NCBI GenBank assembly: GCA_013288015.1
Contig: JABDCR010000003.1
Coordinates: 27,368 to 91,367, forward strand
Length of the DNA: 64,000 nt
From: Bacteroidota bacterium
GTDB lineage: Bacteria > Bacteroidota > Bacteroidia > B-17B0 > Aurantibacillaceae
Reading direction: 5' to 3'
Shown here in pieces: positions 1-7,917 of this stretch (the stretch's first letter is position 1; each line of letters opens with the position of its first letter). Under the pieces are notes generated by a model. The model did not search any database, was not told the DNA's origin, and saw only the letters and a list, made by a program, of their open reading frames with translations. A program made the position numbers and the translations under genes.

Positions 1-977
1 TGCACACACCTGTTATTACAGCCAGCGATGCTGAAGGTGCCGGACAAATGTTTCGTGTTACAACACTGGACATGAAAAACCCTCCTAAAACAGAAGCGGG
101 CGAAATTGATTTTTCGGAAGATTTTTTTGGGAAGAGCACAAACCTAACCGTATCGGGTCAGTTAGAGGCTGAGTTAGCTGCTATGGCTTTGAGTGATGTT
201 TATACATTTGGTCCAACCTTTCGTGCAGAGAATTCGAACACAGGTAGGCATTTAGCCGAGTTTTGGATGATAGAACCCGAAGTTGCTTTTAATGATTTAG
301 ATGATAACATGCAATTGGCTGAAGACATGCTTCAGTATGTGATTAAAGAAGCGCTTACTAAATGTGCCGATGATATTGCGTTTTTAAACGATAGACTTGC
401 AGACGAAGAAAAACAAAAACCTCAGCAAGAGCGTTCGGAGATGGGCCTGTTAGATAAATTAAAGTTTTGTGTTGAAAATAATTTTGAACGCGTTACTTAT
501 ACGCAAGCTTTTGAAATTCTAAGAGAAAGCAATCATAACAAAAAGAAAAAATTTACTTACCTGATTGATAAATGGGGTGCCGATTTACAAAGTGAACACG
601 AACGTTACTTGGTAGAAAAGCATTTTAAAAAACCAGTTATTTTAACTGATTATCCTAAAGATATAAAAGCGTTTTATATGCGTCAGAATGATGATGGCAA
701 AACTGTACGTGCCATGGATGTTTTGTTTCCAGGCATTGGCGAAATTATTGGAGGCTCGCAACGTGAAGAGCGTTACGATAAACTTTTAGAGCGCATGAAA
801 GACATGCATATACCTGCCGAAGAAATGTATTGGTATTTGGATACCCGTAAATTTGGTGCTTGTCCACATGCAGGGTTTGGCTTAGGCTTTGAGCGTTTGG
901 TGTTATTTGTTACAGGCATGAGCAACATACGCGATGTAATTGCCTTTGCACGCACACCAAAAAATTGTGAGTTTTAA
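1..977 (+). CDS. asnS: asparaginyl-tRNA synthetase, 3' part
   Basis: Class II asparaginyl-tRNA synthetase, which charges tRNA-Asn in the cytoplasm. The reading frame is open from base 3 ([16 protein letters not shown]...) before the first ATG at 48, so the gene is cut by the window edge and only the catalytic part is present. Class II motif 2 is visible as [16 protein letters not shown] (about 219-266). Motif 3 is GFGLGFERL followed by the AsnRS-type ending [15 protein letters not shown]. About 325 residues are seen, against roughly 465 for the full family. The stop codon lies inside a palindromic terminator shared with the convergent YjbR gene. The identification is firm. Confidence 0.97.
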   Translation, partial: HTPVITASDAEGAGQMFRVTTLDMKNPPKTEAGEIDFSEDFFGKSTNLTVSGQLEAELAAMALSDVYTFGPTFRAENSNTGRHLAEFWMIEPEVAFNDLDDNMQLAEDMLQYVIKEALTKCADDIAFLNDRLADEEKQKPQQERSEMGLLDKLKFCVENNFERVTYTQAFEILRESNHNKKKKFTYLIDKWGADLQSEHERYLVEKHFKKPVILTDYPKDIKAFYMRQNDDGKTVRAMDVLFPGIGEIIGGSQREERYDKLLERMKDMHIPAEEMYWYLDTRKFGACPHAGFGLGFERLVLFVTGMSNIRDVIAFARTPKNCEF

Positions 978-990
978 AAACTCATTTTTT
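968..990 (+). terminator. palindromic terminator overlapping two stop codons
   Basis: The perfect arms TGAGTTTT and AAAACTCA, separated by one A, are followed by six T on the plus strand. The asnS stop (975-977) and the stop of the convergent YjbR gene (982-984) both lie inside the hairpin. It probably ends asnS transcription. On the minus strand the U-tract is less clear. Confidence 0.7.
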
Positions 991-1335
991 CATTTCGTCT
1001 CTCAGTTTTTTAGGAAGGCTATCCGCAACTAATTGATAAGATTCATCTATCCACAGTTTTAAAAGTTTTGTATTTGATCCGCTTTCGCAAACAATGGTGT
1101 TCCAATGTTTTTTATTCATGTGGTAACCGGGTAGCACATAGTTATACTGTTCGCGTAATTCAATAGCTTTTTCGGGGTCGCACTTAACATTAAAACGTAA
1201 AGGGCGTTCGCTTATGCCCGATAAAAGAAAAGCCTTGCCCATAACTTTAAATACTAAAGTTTCTTCGCCAAAGGGAAATGTTTCTTCTACAAAGGGTTTT
1301 GCAATGCAATAATCTCTAAGCTCTTCAATATTCAT
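982..1335 (-). CDS. MmcQ/YjbR family protein
   Basis: 117-residue protein of the MmcQ/YjbR family, small double-wing proteins with a CyaY-like fold often annotated as DNA binding; the biochemical role is not settled. Family features visible are the N-terminal LRDYCIAKPFVEETFPFGE, the central FKVMGKAFLL and LRFNVKCDPEKA, and the conserved PGYHMNKKHWNTI segment. The length is normal. It is transcribed alone, convergent with asnS and divergent from the SprT-like gene. The family call is secure; the function is not. Confidence 0.85.
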   Translation of the reverse strand: MNIEELRDYCIAKPFVEETFPFGEETLVFKVMGKAFLLSGISERPLRFNVKCDPEKAIELREQYNYVLPGYHMNKKHWNTIVCESGSNTKLLKLWIDESYQLVADSLPKKLRDEMKK

Positions 1336-1408
1336 ATAACAAATATAATTAGTTAGCTTATTGTTTAAAAAACAAAATCAATTAAAATAATAAACGCCAC
1401 ACAGGTTG

Positions 1409-1416
1409 TAATTTTG
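1409..1416 (+). promoter_or_regulatory. Bacteroidota -7 box upstream of the SprT-like gene
   Basis: TAATTTTG matches the TAnnTTTG consensus of the Bacteroidota housekeeping sigma factor. It lies about 54 bases before the ATG at 1470. No convincing -33 TTG at the usual spacing was found. Confidence 0.5.
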
Positions 1417-1469
1417 CAAAGATGAGTCAAATGCTTTAGCATTGGGCGAAATAAAAAGAAATAAATACA

Positions 1470-2111
1470 ATGAGTCAATTTGAAAGAAATAGTGCGGTAC
1501 TTCAAAAATACATTCCGGAACCTGCCGTTGCTATTATTGCGAGATGGATTATAGAGTATGATTTTAAACTAAAAATTAAACGTGAACGAAATACAAAACT
1601 AGGCGATTATCGCTCCCCTTCTGCCGGTCAAAATCACACCATTACTATCAATTACAATTTAAACAAATACGCTTTTTTAATTACACTGGTGCATGAGGTA
1701 GCGCATTTGGTAACATTTACAAAACATAAAGATGCTGTTAACCCACATGGTGAAGAATGGAAGCAAAATTATAAGTTGCTGATGAGGCATTTTTTGAATG
1801 CAGATTATTTTCCCACTGATGTGTTACTTGCTTTACAAAAGCATTTAATTAGTCCGGCGGCGTCAAGCTGTAGCGACTCACATTTACTACGTATTTTAAA
1901 AAGATATGACGACAAAAACGACGGGAAAATTTTTATAGAAACATTGCCTCACAAAACTGTTTTTAAGTATAATGGCGAACGTTTTTTTGAAAAAGGTGAA
2001 CGCATTAGAACCCGCTTTCGTTGTAAAGAAATTGCTACCGGAAGCATTTATTTATTTCATGCACTTGCCGAGGTAGAATTGATACAAAGCGAACAAAATC
2101 ATTTAACATAA
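1470..2111 (+). CDS. SprT-like domain metalloprotein
   Basis: 213-residue protein with a SprT-like zinc metallopeptidase core. The HExxH motif is H75-E-V-A-H79 in LVHEVAHLV. The likely third zinc ligand is H93 in NPHGEEWK, the position used in SprT/SPRTN proteins. The family's C-terminal zinc ribbon is missing: only one cysteine is visible after the core. The final 60 residues (FKYNGERFFEKGERIRTRFRC...) look like a small beta-rich tail. Bacterial SprT-like proteins have no firmly known substrate; the eukaryotic homologue SPRTN degrades DNA-protein crosslinks. It is probably a single-gene transcript. Confidence 0.8.
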   Translation: MSQFERNSAVLQKYIPEPAVAIIARWIIEYDFKLKIKRERNTKLGDYRSPSAGQNHTITINYNLNKYAFLITLVHEVAHLVTFTKHKDAVNPHGEEWKQNYKLLMRHFLNADYFPTDVLLALQKHLISPAASSCSDSHLLRILKRYDDKNDGKIFIETLPHKTVFKYNGERFFEKGERIRTRFRCKEIATGSIYLFHALAEVELIQSEQNHLT

Positions 2112-2149
2112 ATTTACCGCAATAAATAGTGTGCCATCAAATAATACTA

Positions 2150-2157
2150 TAATTTTG
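2150..2157 (+). promoter_or_regulatory. -7 box of the superoxide dismutase gene
   Basis: TAATTTTG matches TAnnTTTG and lies 36 bases before the ATG at 2193, within the gap after the SprT-like gene. A clear -33 TTG is not seen. Confidence 0.5.
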
Positions 2158-2192
2158 ATAGAGATACTTTTTCAAACCAAAAAATAAAAATC

Positions 2193-2936
2193 ATGTCAGA
2201 ACGCAGAGACTTTCTAAAAAAATCAGCCTTACTATCATTAGGAACACTTGCAACTTCAATTGTTTCAGCTAAAAAATTAGATGCAATTGAAAATATAAGC
2301 AACGAACATTTTTTATTAGAAGAATATACTTTACCTGCCCTGCCCTATGCTTATGACGCTTTAGAGCCTTTTATTGATAAGCAAACGATGGAGTTGCACC
2401 ATGATAAACACCATCAAGCATATGTAACTAATTTGAATAAAGCTTTGCAAACTACTAAGCATCCCGCTGCAAATTCGTTAGAAGAAATTTTCAAAAACAT
2501 GGCATCTTTTGATACTGCAGTGCGTAACAATGGTGGCGGGCATTATAACCACTCTTTATTTTGGACGTTGATGCGCGAGAATAAAGATGCTAAACCAAAC
2601 AACCCTGACGGGAAAGTTGCTGATGCAATTACCGCTTCGTTTGGAACTATAGATGAATTTAAAAAACAATTTAATGATGCAGGGGCTAAACGTTTTGGTA
2701 GTGGATGGGCTTGGTTAATAGTTGAAAACAAAAAATTAAAAGTTACCAGTACACCTAATCAGGATAATCCTTTAATGTCTATAAGCGAAGTTAAAGGAAC
2801 ACCTATTTTAGCATTGGATGTTTGGGAGCATGCGTATTATTTAAAATACCAAAACAAGCGCGCTGATTATATGAATGCTTGGTGGAACGTGGTAAACTGG
2901 ACAAAAGTAAACGAACTTTTTGCTAAAGCTGAATAG
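2193..2936 (+). CDS. superoxide dismutase (Mn/Fe), Tat-exported
   Basis: 247-residue iron/manganese superoxide dismutase preceded by a 40-residue leader. The leader begins [10 protein letters not shown] followed by a hydrophobic stretch, a typical twin-arginine signal. This implies export of a folded, metal-loaded enzyme to the periplasm. Metal ligands by alignment with E. coli SodA are H69 (MELHHDKHH), H120 (HYNHSLFW), D209 and H213 (LDVWEHAYY). The GGGH segment and Q190 in STPNQDNP resemble manganese-type enzymes, but metal preference cannot be settled from sequence alone. Bacterial cytosolic SODs are usually about 200 residues, so the extra length is the leader. VanZ follows at 15 bases. 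Confidence 0.95.
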   Translation: MSERRDFLKKSALLSLGTLATSIVSAKKLDAIENISNEHFLLEEYTLPALPYAYDALEPFIDKQTMELHHDKHHQAYVTNLNKALQTTKHPAANSLEEIFKNMASFDTAVRNNGGGHYNHSLFWTLMRENKDAKPNNPDGKVADAITASFGTIDEFKKQFNDAGAKRFGSGWAWLIVENKKLKVTSTPNQDNPLMSISEVKGTPILALDVWEHAYYLKYQNKRADYMNAWWNVVNWTKVNELFAKAE

Positions 2937-2951
2937 CGGTTTTCTTTCTTT

Positions 2952-3335
2952 GTGAAAAAATTTCTTCCTTTCATTTTATGGACAGCCCTAATTTTTGGCT
3001 TATGTAGCATGCCTGGCAAAGCCATACCAAAAATTAATTGGTTAGAGCTTTTATCGTTTGATAAGTTTGTACATGCCAGCATTTTTTTTGTAGAACAAAT
3101 TTTATTAATGCGTGTACTAATTTCTCTTAGCGATGCAACATTTTTAAAGAAAAACTATAAATGGATTTCTGTTTTGTTTTGTGTTAGCTACGGTGGAAGT
3201 TTAGAACTCATGCAATATTATGTTTTTTCGGAACGGAGTGGCGATGTGCTTGATTTTGTTGCTAACTCAACAGGCTGTATAGCTGGATTATTTTTATTTA
3301 ATCCCTTGGCTAAAAAAATAAAATGGTTGGCGTAA
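2952..3335 (+). CDS. VanZ family membrane protein
   Basis: 127-residue integral membrane protein of the VanZ-like family with four hydrophobic segments. Conserved family features are the N-terminal hydrophobic segment followed by SMPG, the DKFVHASIFF motif and the acidic SGDVLDFVANSTGCIAG segment. VanZ was named for low-level teicoplanin resistance in enterococci; the role of most homologues is unknown. The start is GTG, and an upstream ATG is absent before the sod stop. It follows sod by 15 bases and may be cotranscribed. It ends one base from the convergent lipoprotein gene. Confidence 0.85.
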   Translation: MKKFLPFILWTALIFGLCSMPGKAIPKINWLELLSFDKFVHASIFFVEQILLMRVLISLSDATFLKKNYKWISVLFCVSYGGSLELMQYYVFSERSGDVLDFVANSTGCIAGLFLFNPLAKKIKWLA

Positions 3336-3336
3336 A

Positions 3337-3732
3337 TTATTGGTTTAAGTAAACCGTTTTTGTGTTTGATTGACCTTCATCAAATCTAACAATTCCGGTG
3401 CCTAAACAATATTTGTACTTAGGGTTAGATAAGGTAGAATCGCAATTAGGTGCTGTTGCTTTAATATCTAAAATGCAAGGATTTTTAATAGTAAAACTTA
3501 CTTGTCCGGTTGCATCAGTTGTACCATTTACAACTAAATCTCCTTGATAGGTTCTTCCATTATAAACAACGTTAGCATATAAATGTACAGCAATGCCTGC
3601 CTGAGTATGTGCACCTATGCTATCCATCACAGTAATTGTGGCTTTGCATGGCTGAGGACCCTTGCAAGAACTGCCTTGAAAAACTAAAGCTCCAATAAAG
3701 GCAATCAATATAAATGAATAAATTTTCTTCAT
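3337..3732 (-). CDS. small lipoprotein, unknown function
   Basis: 131-residue predicted lipoprotein. The ATG at 3732 gives the signal MKKIYSFILIAFIGALVFQG followed by the lipobox-like GSSC. An in-frame ATG at 3753 would put the start inside the promoter box, so 3732 is preferred. After the lipidated Cys comes a compact beta-rich domain (KATITVMDSIGAHTQAGIAV...) resembling carboxypeptidase-regulatory or Ig-like folds, with Cys near the middle and end that could form disulfides. No known enzyme motif is seen. It is probably anchored in the outer or inner membrane facing the periplasm. Confidence 0.65.
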   Translation of the reverse strand: MKKIYSFILIAFIGALVFQGSSCKGPQPCKATITVMDSIGAHTQAGIAVHLYANVVYNGRTYQGDLVVNGTTDATGQVSFTIKNPCILDIKATAPNCDSTLSNPKYKYCLGTGIVRFDEGQSNTKTVYLNQ

Positions 3733-3750
3733 ATTTGCGTCTGTTTCAAA

Positions 3751-3758
3751 CAAAGTTA
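3751..3758 (-). promoter_or_regulatory. -7 box deciding the lipoprotein start
   Basis: Read on the minus strand this is TAACTTTG, an exact TAnnTTTG match. It lies 18 bases upstream of the ATG at 3732 and overlaps the alternative ATG at 3753, which argues against that start. The same bases touch the start of the divergent cyclophilin gene. Confidence 0.6.
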
Positions 3759-4636
3759 TGAAAAAATTAGTAAAAATGAAAAAATTTACCTTTTTAATGG
3801 CTTTTATCCTTATTTTTTTGGGTAAAGCATTTTCTCAAAACACTTTAAATCAAGAAGATACGAGCAATACAGCTCTTGTCCTTATTAAAACCCAGTACGG
3901 AGGCATAAAAATACGCCTTAGCAATGAGACTCCTTTGCACCGTGATAATTTTATAAAACTGGTTCAGCAACACTTTTACGACAGTTTGCTTTTTCATAGA
4001 ATAATAAAGGGGTTTATGATACAAGGCGGAGACCCTTACTCTAAACACGCAAAACGATTTGTGGTGTTAGGTGATAGCGATAATAAATATACTATTCCGG
4101 CAGAAATTACCCCTAACCTGTTTCATAAACGAGGGATGCTTTGCGCTGCAAGAGATGGTGATGATGTTAACCCAAAACATGCCTCATCGGGTTGTCAGTT
4201 TTATATTACACAAGGGCGAGGGCCTTTGTCTGACAAGGATTTACTATTGTACGAATATCGCATAAACAAAAAATTACGCACACATTTAAAAGATAGTATA
4301 CTACAAACACCTGAATACAAAACTGTTTCGGAGAAGTATCAATATTATAAGAAAAATAAAATAACCGATAGTTTGATGCTATTGGAAAAAACATTGGACG
4401 AAAAAATTAACCCTGTTTATATTATAACACCCCATTACACATTTACGCCCGCACAAATTCAGGCATATAAAAAAGTGGGTGGAACGCCTCATTTAGATGG
4501 CAACTACACTGTTTTTGGTGAGGTTGTAGAAGGCATGAAAGTGGTTGATAAAATTGCAGAAGATGAAACTGACTCACATGACCGACCCTTATACGATATT
4601 AGAATGGAAATTATTTTACTGAGAAACTATCAATAA
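3758..4636 (+). CDS. secreted peptidyl-prolyl isomerase (cyclophilin)
   Basis: 292-residue cyclophilin-type peptidyl-prolyl cis/trans isomerase with a signal peptide (KKFTFLMAFILIFLGKAFSQ), so probably periplasmic. The core shows FHRII with the catalytic Arg (R81), GFMIQGGDP and SSGCQFYIT, then VFGEVVEGMKVVDKIA at the end. About 80 residues of charged, Tyr/Lys-rich sequence are inserted between the GPLSDKD and HLDGNYTVFG parts of the core. Such insertions occur in Bacteroidota cyclophilins, and their role is unknown. A second in-frame ATG six codons on (3776) is an equally good start. Confidence 0.9.
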   Translation: MKKLVKMKKFTFLMAFILIFLGKAFSQNTLNQEDTSNTALVLIKTQYGGIKIRLSNETPLHRDNFIKLVQQHFYDSLLFHRIIKGFMIQGGDPYSKHAKRFVVLGDSDNKYTIPAEITPNLFHKRGMLCAARDGDDVNPKHASSGCQFYITQGRGPLSDKDLLLYEYRINKKLRTHLKDSILQTPEYKTVSEKYQYYKKNKITDSLMLLEKTLDEKINPVYIITPHYTFTPAQIQAYKKVGGTPHLDGNYTVFGEVVEGMKVVDKIAEDETDSHDRPLYDIRMEIILLRNYQ

Positions 4637-4680
4637 TCTTACAGCTAAAATTGCTTATATTTATATTTAATTACAACCCA

Positions 4681-5331
4681 ATGAAACAGACTTGCAACAT
4701 ACTTTTATTTATTTGCTTTTTATTTGGCGGTAACATGCTTATTAAAGGGCAAACCGTTGACTCTGCCCAATATAAAAAAGTATATACAAATTTTACGGAA
4801 GCTTTAAAGGAGCCAACGAAAGTTTATAGACTTAACTTAAGTACTATGCCACTTGATAGTTTTCCGGTTGATTTATCTAAATTTAAAAACCTGCAATATT
4901 TATGTGTAAGTAACGACCAGATAGAATTTATACCCAGAGAGATTGAACATTTGCAAAACCTGCGTGGCTTACAATTGGTAGGGGCTAACCTTAAAACATT
5001 ACCACCTGAATTTGCCGAACTAAAAAACTTAGAAGAGATTTATTTAAATGTAAATAAGAAAACTGATTTTACACAAAACGTAAATGTATTAAGCACTATA
5101 CCGAAATTAACCATACTGCATTTAGAAAATGGTGAGTTGATGGAACTACCCGGCAACTTTAGTATACTAACTCATTTAGAAAAATTATACCTGAACGATA
5201 ATAAACTAACCGATGTACCCGAACAGGTTAACGGGCTTAAGAATTTAAAATATTTAGACATGCAGCACAATAAAGTGTCGCCTATAAAAATGAGCAACTA
5301 CCAAAACTTTGGTTTAAGGGTGAAGTTTTAG
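4681..5331 (+). CDS. secreted leucine-rich repeat protein
   Basis: The ATG at 4681 begins a signal peptide (MKQTCNILLFICFLFGGN...), so this start is preferred over one ten codons upstream that adds an unlikely leader. The mature part has about six bacterial leucine-rich repeats of 23 residues, with recurring L..LP..F..L.NL..L.L..N patterns (QNLRGLQLVGANLKTLPPEF, THLEKLYLNDNKLTDVP). The arrangement suggests a curved binding surface. No enzyme domain or sorting tail is present. It is cotranscribed with, or weakly separated from, the cyclophilin gene. Function is unknown; protein-protein interaction is the usual guess for such repeats. Confidence 0.8.
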   Translation: MKQTCNILLFICFLFGGNMLIKGQTVDSAQYKKVYTNFTEALKEPTKVYRLNLSTMPLDSFPVDLSKFKNLQYLCVSNDQIEFIPREIEHLQNLRGLQLVGANLKTLPPEFAELKNLEEIYLNVNKKTDFTQNVNVLSTIPKLTILHLENGELMELPGNFSILTHLEKLYLNDNKLTDVPEQVNGLKNLKYLDMQHNKVSPIKMSNYQNFGLRVKF

Positions 5332-5333
5332 TT

Positions 5334-7535
5334 TTATTCTATTACCAATTTTTGCTTCTCAATTGTATCGCCAATTTTAGCTCGTATAAAATAAATTCCA
5401 CTAGTATATTTACTTATATCAAGCATAAACTCTTGGGCAACTATATTTTTTGTTTCAAATACTAATCTACCCTGCATGTCTATTATTTGCACGTATTCTG
5501 CTTTATCATATAATGATAGGGTAACCTGCCCACTTGCTGGGTTTGGATATACTACAAAATTTTCTGTTGTTTGGTTTTGTGTAGCAATGCCTTCTGCCTC
5601 TCTACAACAACCAGGGCAAGGGTTTTTTACAGCAGTTACTTGTACTGTAGAAGTTGATGATGTACAACCCGAATAACCTACTGTTAAAGTATAGATTATA
5701 GATTGACTTGTCATAGTAGTAGTATAAGAAGAGGTTGCTGTTACTGAATTAGTAGGGCTTAAATTAGTGCCTGGTGACCATGTATAAGACATACCACTAA
5801 TAGCAGGAGGAGTACCAATTGTTGCGCTTGGCCATCCGGTGCAAGTTTGAGTATATGTTTGATTAGGGCCTGCATTTGCCGGAGGTTGGATTTGGAAAAC
5901 TGTACCACTACCCGTTGCCCACACACCATCGCCACAAACAGCACTAGAACCAACATTAAACCATATTGTATAATATGTGTTACAAGTTAAGGTAGAAGTA
6001 TTAGGGAAAGGAAATGTATAGCCACTTGCTTGAATAGGAGCATAGCCATTATCCCATGAGTAACTGGGTGTAATTGTACCTCCGGTTGCAGTACATTGTT
6101 TTATGCTCATATAATAATAATCGATAGGGAAATTTGCTGTATAAGTGCCTACAGCAGTTATGTTGCTGCCAGGGATTGCAGTAATATTTGAAAGGCTTGC
6201 TGTTAAAGTAGGTGTTAATGTTGTTACCTGTACGGTAGATGTATTTGTAGCGCAGCCACTACCATAAACGTTTAGTGTGTAAACTGCAGCTACACTTGTA
6301 TTATTATACGAAGTGTTTGGTTGTGCCAAGGTAGCATTATTTAAATCGTCAGGATGATACCAAAAATAAGTAAGTCCGCTTATGGCAGGAGTGCCTAACT
6401 GTACTGTAGCACAAACACTACTTTCGCCAGCAGTATAGACATTTACATTAGGGCCCGCATTGGCAGGGCAGTTAATTGTTATTTCACGAATGCGAGAATT
6501 TCCTTCATCAGCAATATATAAGTTACCTGCACTATTAAAAACTACTCCGGTTGGTTCATATAATTCTGATGCTGTTGCGGCAGCACCATCTCCACTATAT
6601 CCTGCTGTTCCATTTCCAGCAAAGGTGCTTATAACTCCTAATGTATTAATCTTTCGTATCCGGCTATTATATTGATCAGCAATATATAAATTACCAACTG
6701 CATCACAAGCTAGTCCTCTTGGATTATCTAGTTCTGCCGCAGTTGCCTGTCCTCCGTCTCCACTATTACCTAATACACCATTACCTGCAAAAGTGCTTAT
6801 GGTACCGCTTGTGTTTACTTTCCGAATGCGTTGATTACCAGTATCTGCAATATATAAATTACCTGCCGCATCTAAAATTACTCCATAAGGGCTATCTATT
6901 TTTGCGGCAGTTGCTTGCCCTCCATCTCCACTAAAACCTCCTGTTCCGTTACCAGCTACCGTACTTATAATTCCTGTGCTTATTATTATTTTACGAATTC
7001 GAAAATTAGCATAATCAGCAATATATAAATTACCTGCCGCATCAAATGTTATTCCAGTCGGACCCCATAATTCGGCCGCAGTTGCCTGTCCTCCATCTCC
7101 ACTAAAGCCTGCGGTTCCATTTCCCGCAACGGTGCTTATAACCCCTGAAGTATTTACTTTCCGTATATAGTTATCGTGTACGTCGGCAATATATAAGTTG
7201 CCCGATACATCAAGGGCCATTCCAGAAGGACTATATAATTCTGCCACAGTTGCCTGTCCTCCATTACCACTGGAACCAGCTGTCCCATTTCCAGCAAAGG
7301 TGTTTATAATACCAGTAGTGCTAACTTTTCGTACGCGATGACTAGCCTGATCAGAAATATATAAATTATCTTGTGCATCTATTGTGACACCCCAGGGTAA
7401 AAATAATTCCGCAGCGGTAGCTTGTCCCCCATCTCCACTATACCCCGATGTTGCATCTCCAGCAACAGTGTATATATATTGTGCATTTACATTTAAGCAA
7501 AATGTACTGGCTAAAATAAGTAAGGCTTTTTTCAT
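5334..7535 (-). CDS. NHL beta-propeller protein with T9SS sorting domain
   Basis: Large secreted protein of 733 residues from the ATG at 7535 (signal MKKALLILASTFCLNVNAQ). The first half is six NHL repeats of about 56 residues each (SGDGGQATAAEL, GNLYIAD, RIRKV, ISTVAGNG), predicted to form a six-bladed propeller. The middle has Ig/PKD-like modules with Thr/Ser-rich stretches around CPANAGPN, and a Cys pair near CPGCC. The last 75 residues (FVVYPNPASGQVTLSL ... GIYFIRAKIGDTIEKQKLVIE) form a type A C-terminal sorting domain for type IX secretion. It is probably displayed on the cell surface or released. The substrate or partner is unknown. Confidence 0.9.
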   Translation of the reverse strand: MKKALLILASTFCLNVNAQYIYTVAGDATSGYSGDGGQATAAELFLPWGVTIDAQDNLYISDQASHRVRKVSTTGIINTFAGNGTAGSSGNGGQATVAELYSPSGMALDVSGNLYIADVHDNYIRKVNTSGVISTVAGNGTAGFSGDGGQATAAELWGPTGITFDAAGNLYIADYANFRIRKIIISTGIISTVAGNGTGGFSGDGGQATAAKIDSPYGVILDAAGNLYIADTGNQRIRKVNTSGTISTFAGNGVLGNSGDGGQATAAELDNPRGLACDAVGNLYIADQYNSRIRKINTLGVISTFAGNGTAGYSGDGAAATASELYEPTGVVFNSAGNLYIADEGNSRIREITINCPANAGPNVNVYTAGESSVCATVQLGTPAISGLTYFWYHPDDLNNATLAQPNTSYNNTSVAAVYTLNVYGSGCATNTSTVQVTTLTPTLTASLSNITAIPGSNITAVGTYTANFPIDYYYMSIKQCTATGGTITPSYSWDNGYAPIQASGYTFPFPNTSTLTCNTYYTIWFNVGSSAVCGDGVWATGSGTVFQIQPPANAGPNQTYTQTCTGWPSATIGTPPAISGMSYTWSPGTNLSPTNSVTATSSYTTTMTSQSIIYTLTVGYSGCTSSTSTVQVTAVKNPCPGCCREAEGIATQNQTTENFVVYPNPASGQVTLSLYDKAEYVQIIDMQGRLVFETKNIVAQEFMLDISKYTSGIYFIRAKIGDTIEKQKLVIE
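6462..7472 (-). repeat. six tandem NHL-coding repeats of about 168 bp
   Basis: Within the propeller gene, a unit of about 56 codons recurs six times. Each carries versions of AGNGTAGxSGDGGQATAAEL, a P-x-G step and GNLYIAD. The repeats are coding and diverged at DNA level. They may recombine, changing blade number between strains. Confidence 0.85.
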
Positions 7536-7629
7536 GGGGTTATTATAAATATTATATAGCAAATATAAATAAAGTTGGATTATAACCTAACTTATTTTGA
7601 AAGAAAAGTAAAGTCTTTAGTAGTCTTAA

Positions 7630-7899
7630 ATGGCTACAAAGCAAAATAAAATACAACTTTATTATAGTGGAGTTGGTAGTCTTATAAAAAAATACCGTAA
7701 GGATAAAAAACTCACTTTGGAGCAACTTGGTTTTGAAGTAGGCTTAAATAAATCTGATATACATAATATTGAAAAAGGAAAAAACATTACAATTCTTACA
7801 CTATTAAAAATAGCTTTGGTTTTAGAAAAAGACGTTGCGGCTTTTTTTGATTTCAAAAACCCAATTAAACAAGAAGACTTAGATAGTTTAATAAAATAA
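7630..7899 (+). CDS. XRE-family transcriptional regulator
   Basis: 89-residue protein consisting almost only of a helix-turn-helix of the XRE/Cro-CI type. The fold runs from GSLIKKYRKDKKLTLEQLGF to LLKIALVLEKDVAAFFDF, with the recognition helix around LNKSDIHNIEKGKN. There is no sensor or toxin partner next to it. It lies alone between two minus-strand genes for secreted proteins. Similar solitary proteins are common in Bacteroidota with unknown targets. The family call is strong; the regulon is unknown. Confidence 0.85.
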   Translation: MATKQNKIQLYYSGVGSLIKKYRKDKKLTLEQLGFEVGLNKSDIHNIEKGKNITILTLLKIALVLEKDVAAFFDFKNPIKQEDLDSLIK

Positions 7900-7917
7900 A
7901 ACCGTTTTTAATTTTTA

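Noticed and set aside
5334..7535. CRISPR-like or minisatellite repeats
   Set aside because: The repeat unit of about 168 bases is coding (NHL propeller blades), diverged, and has no spacer pattern.
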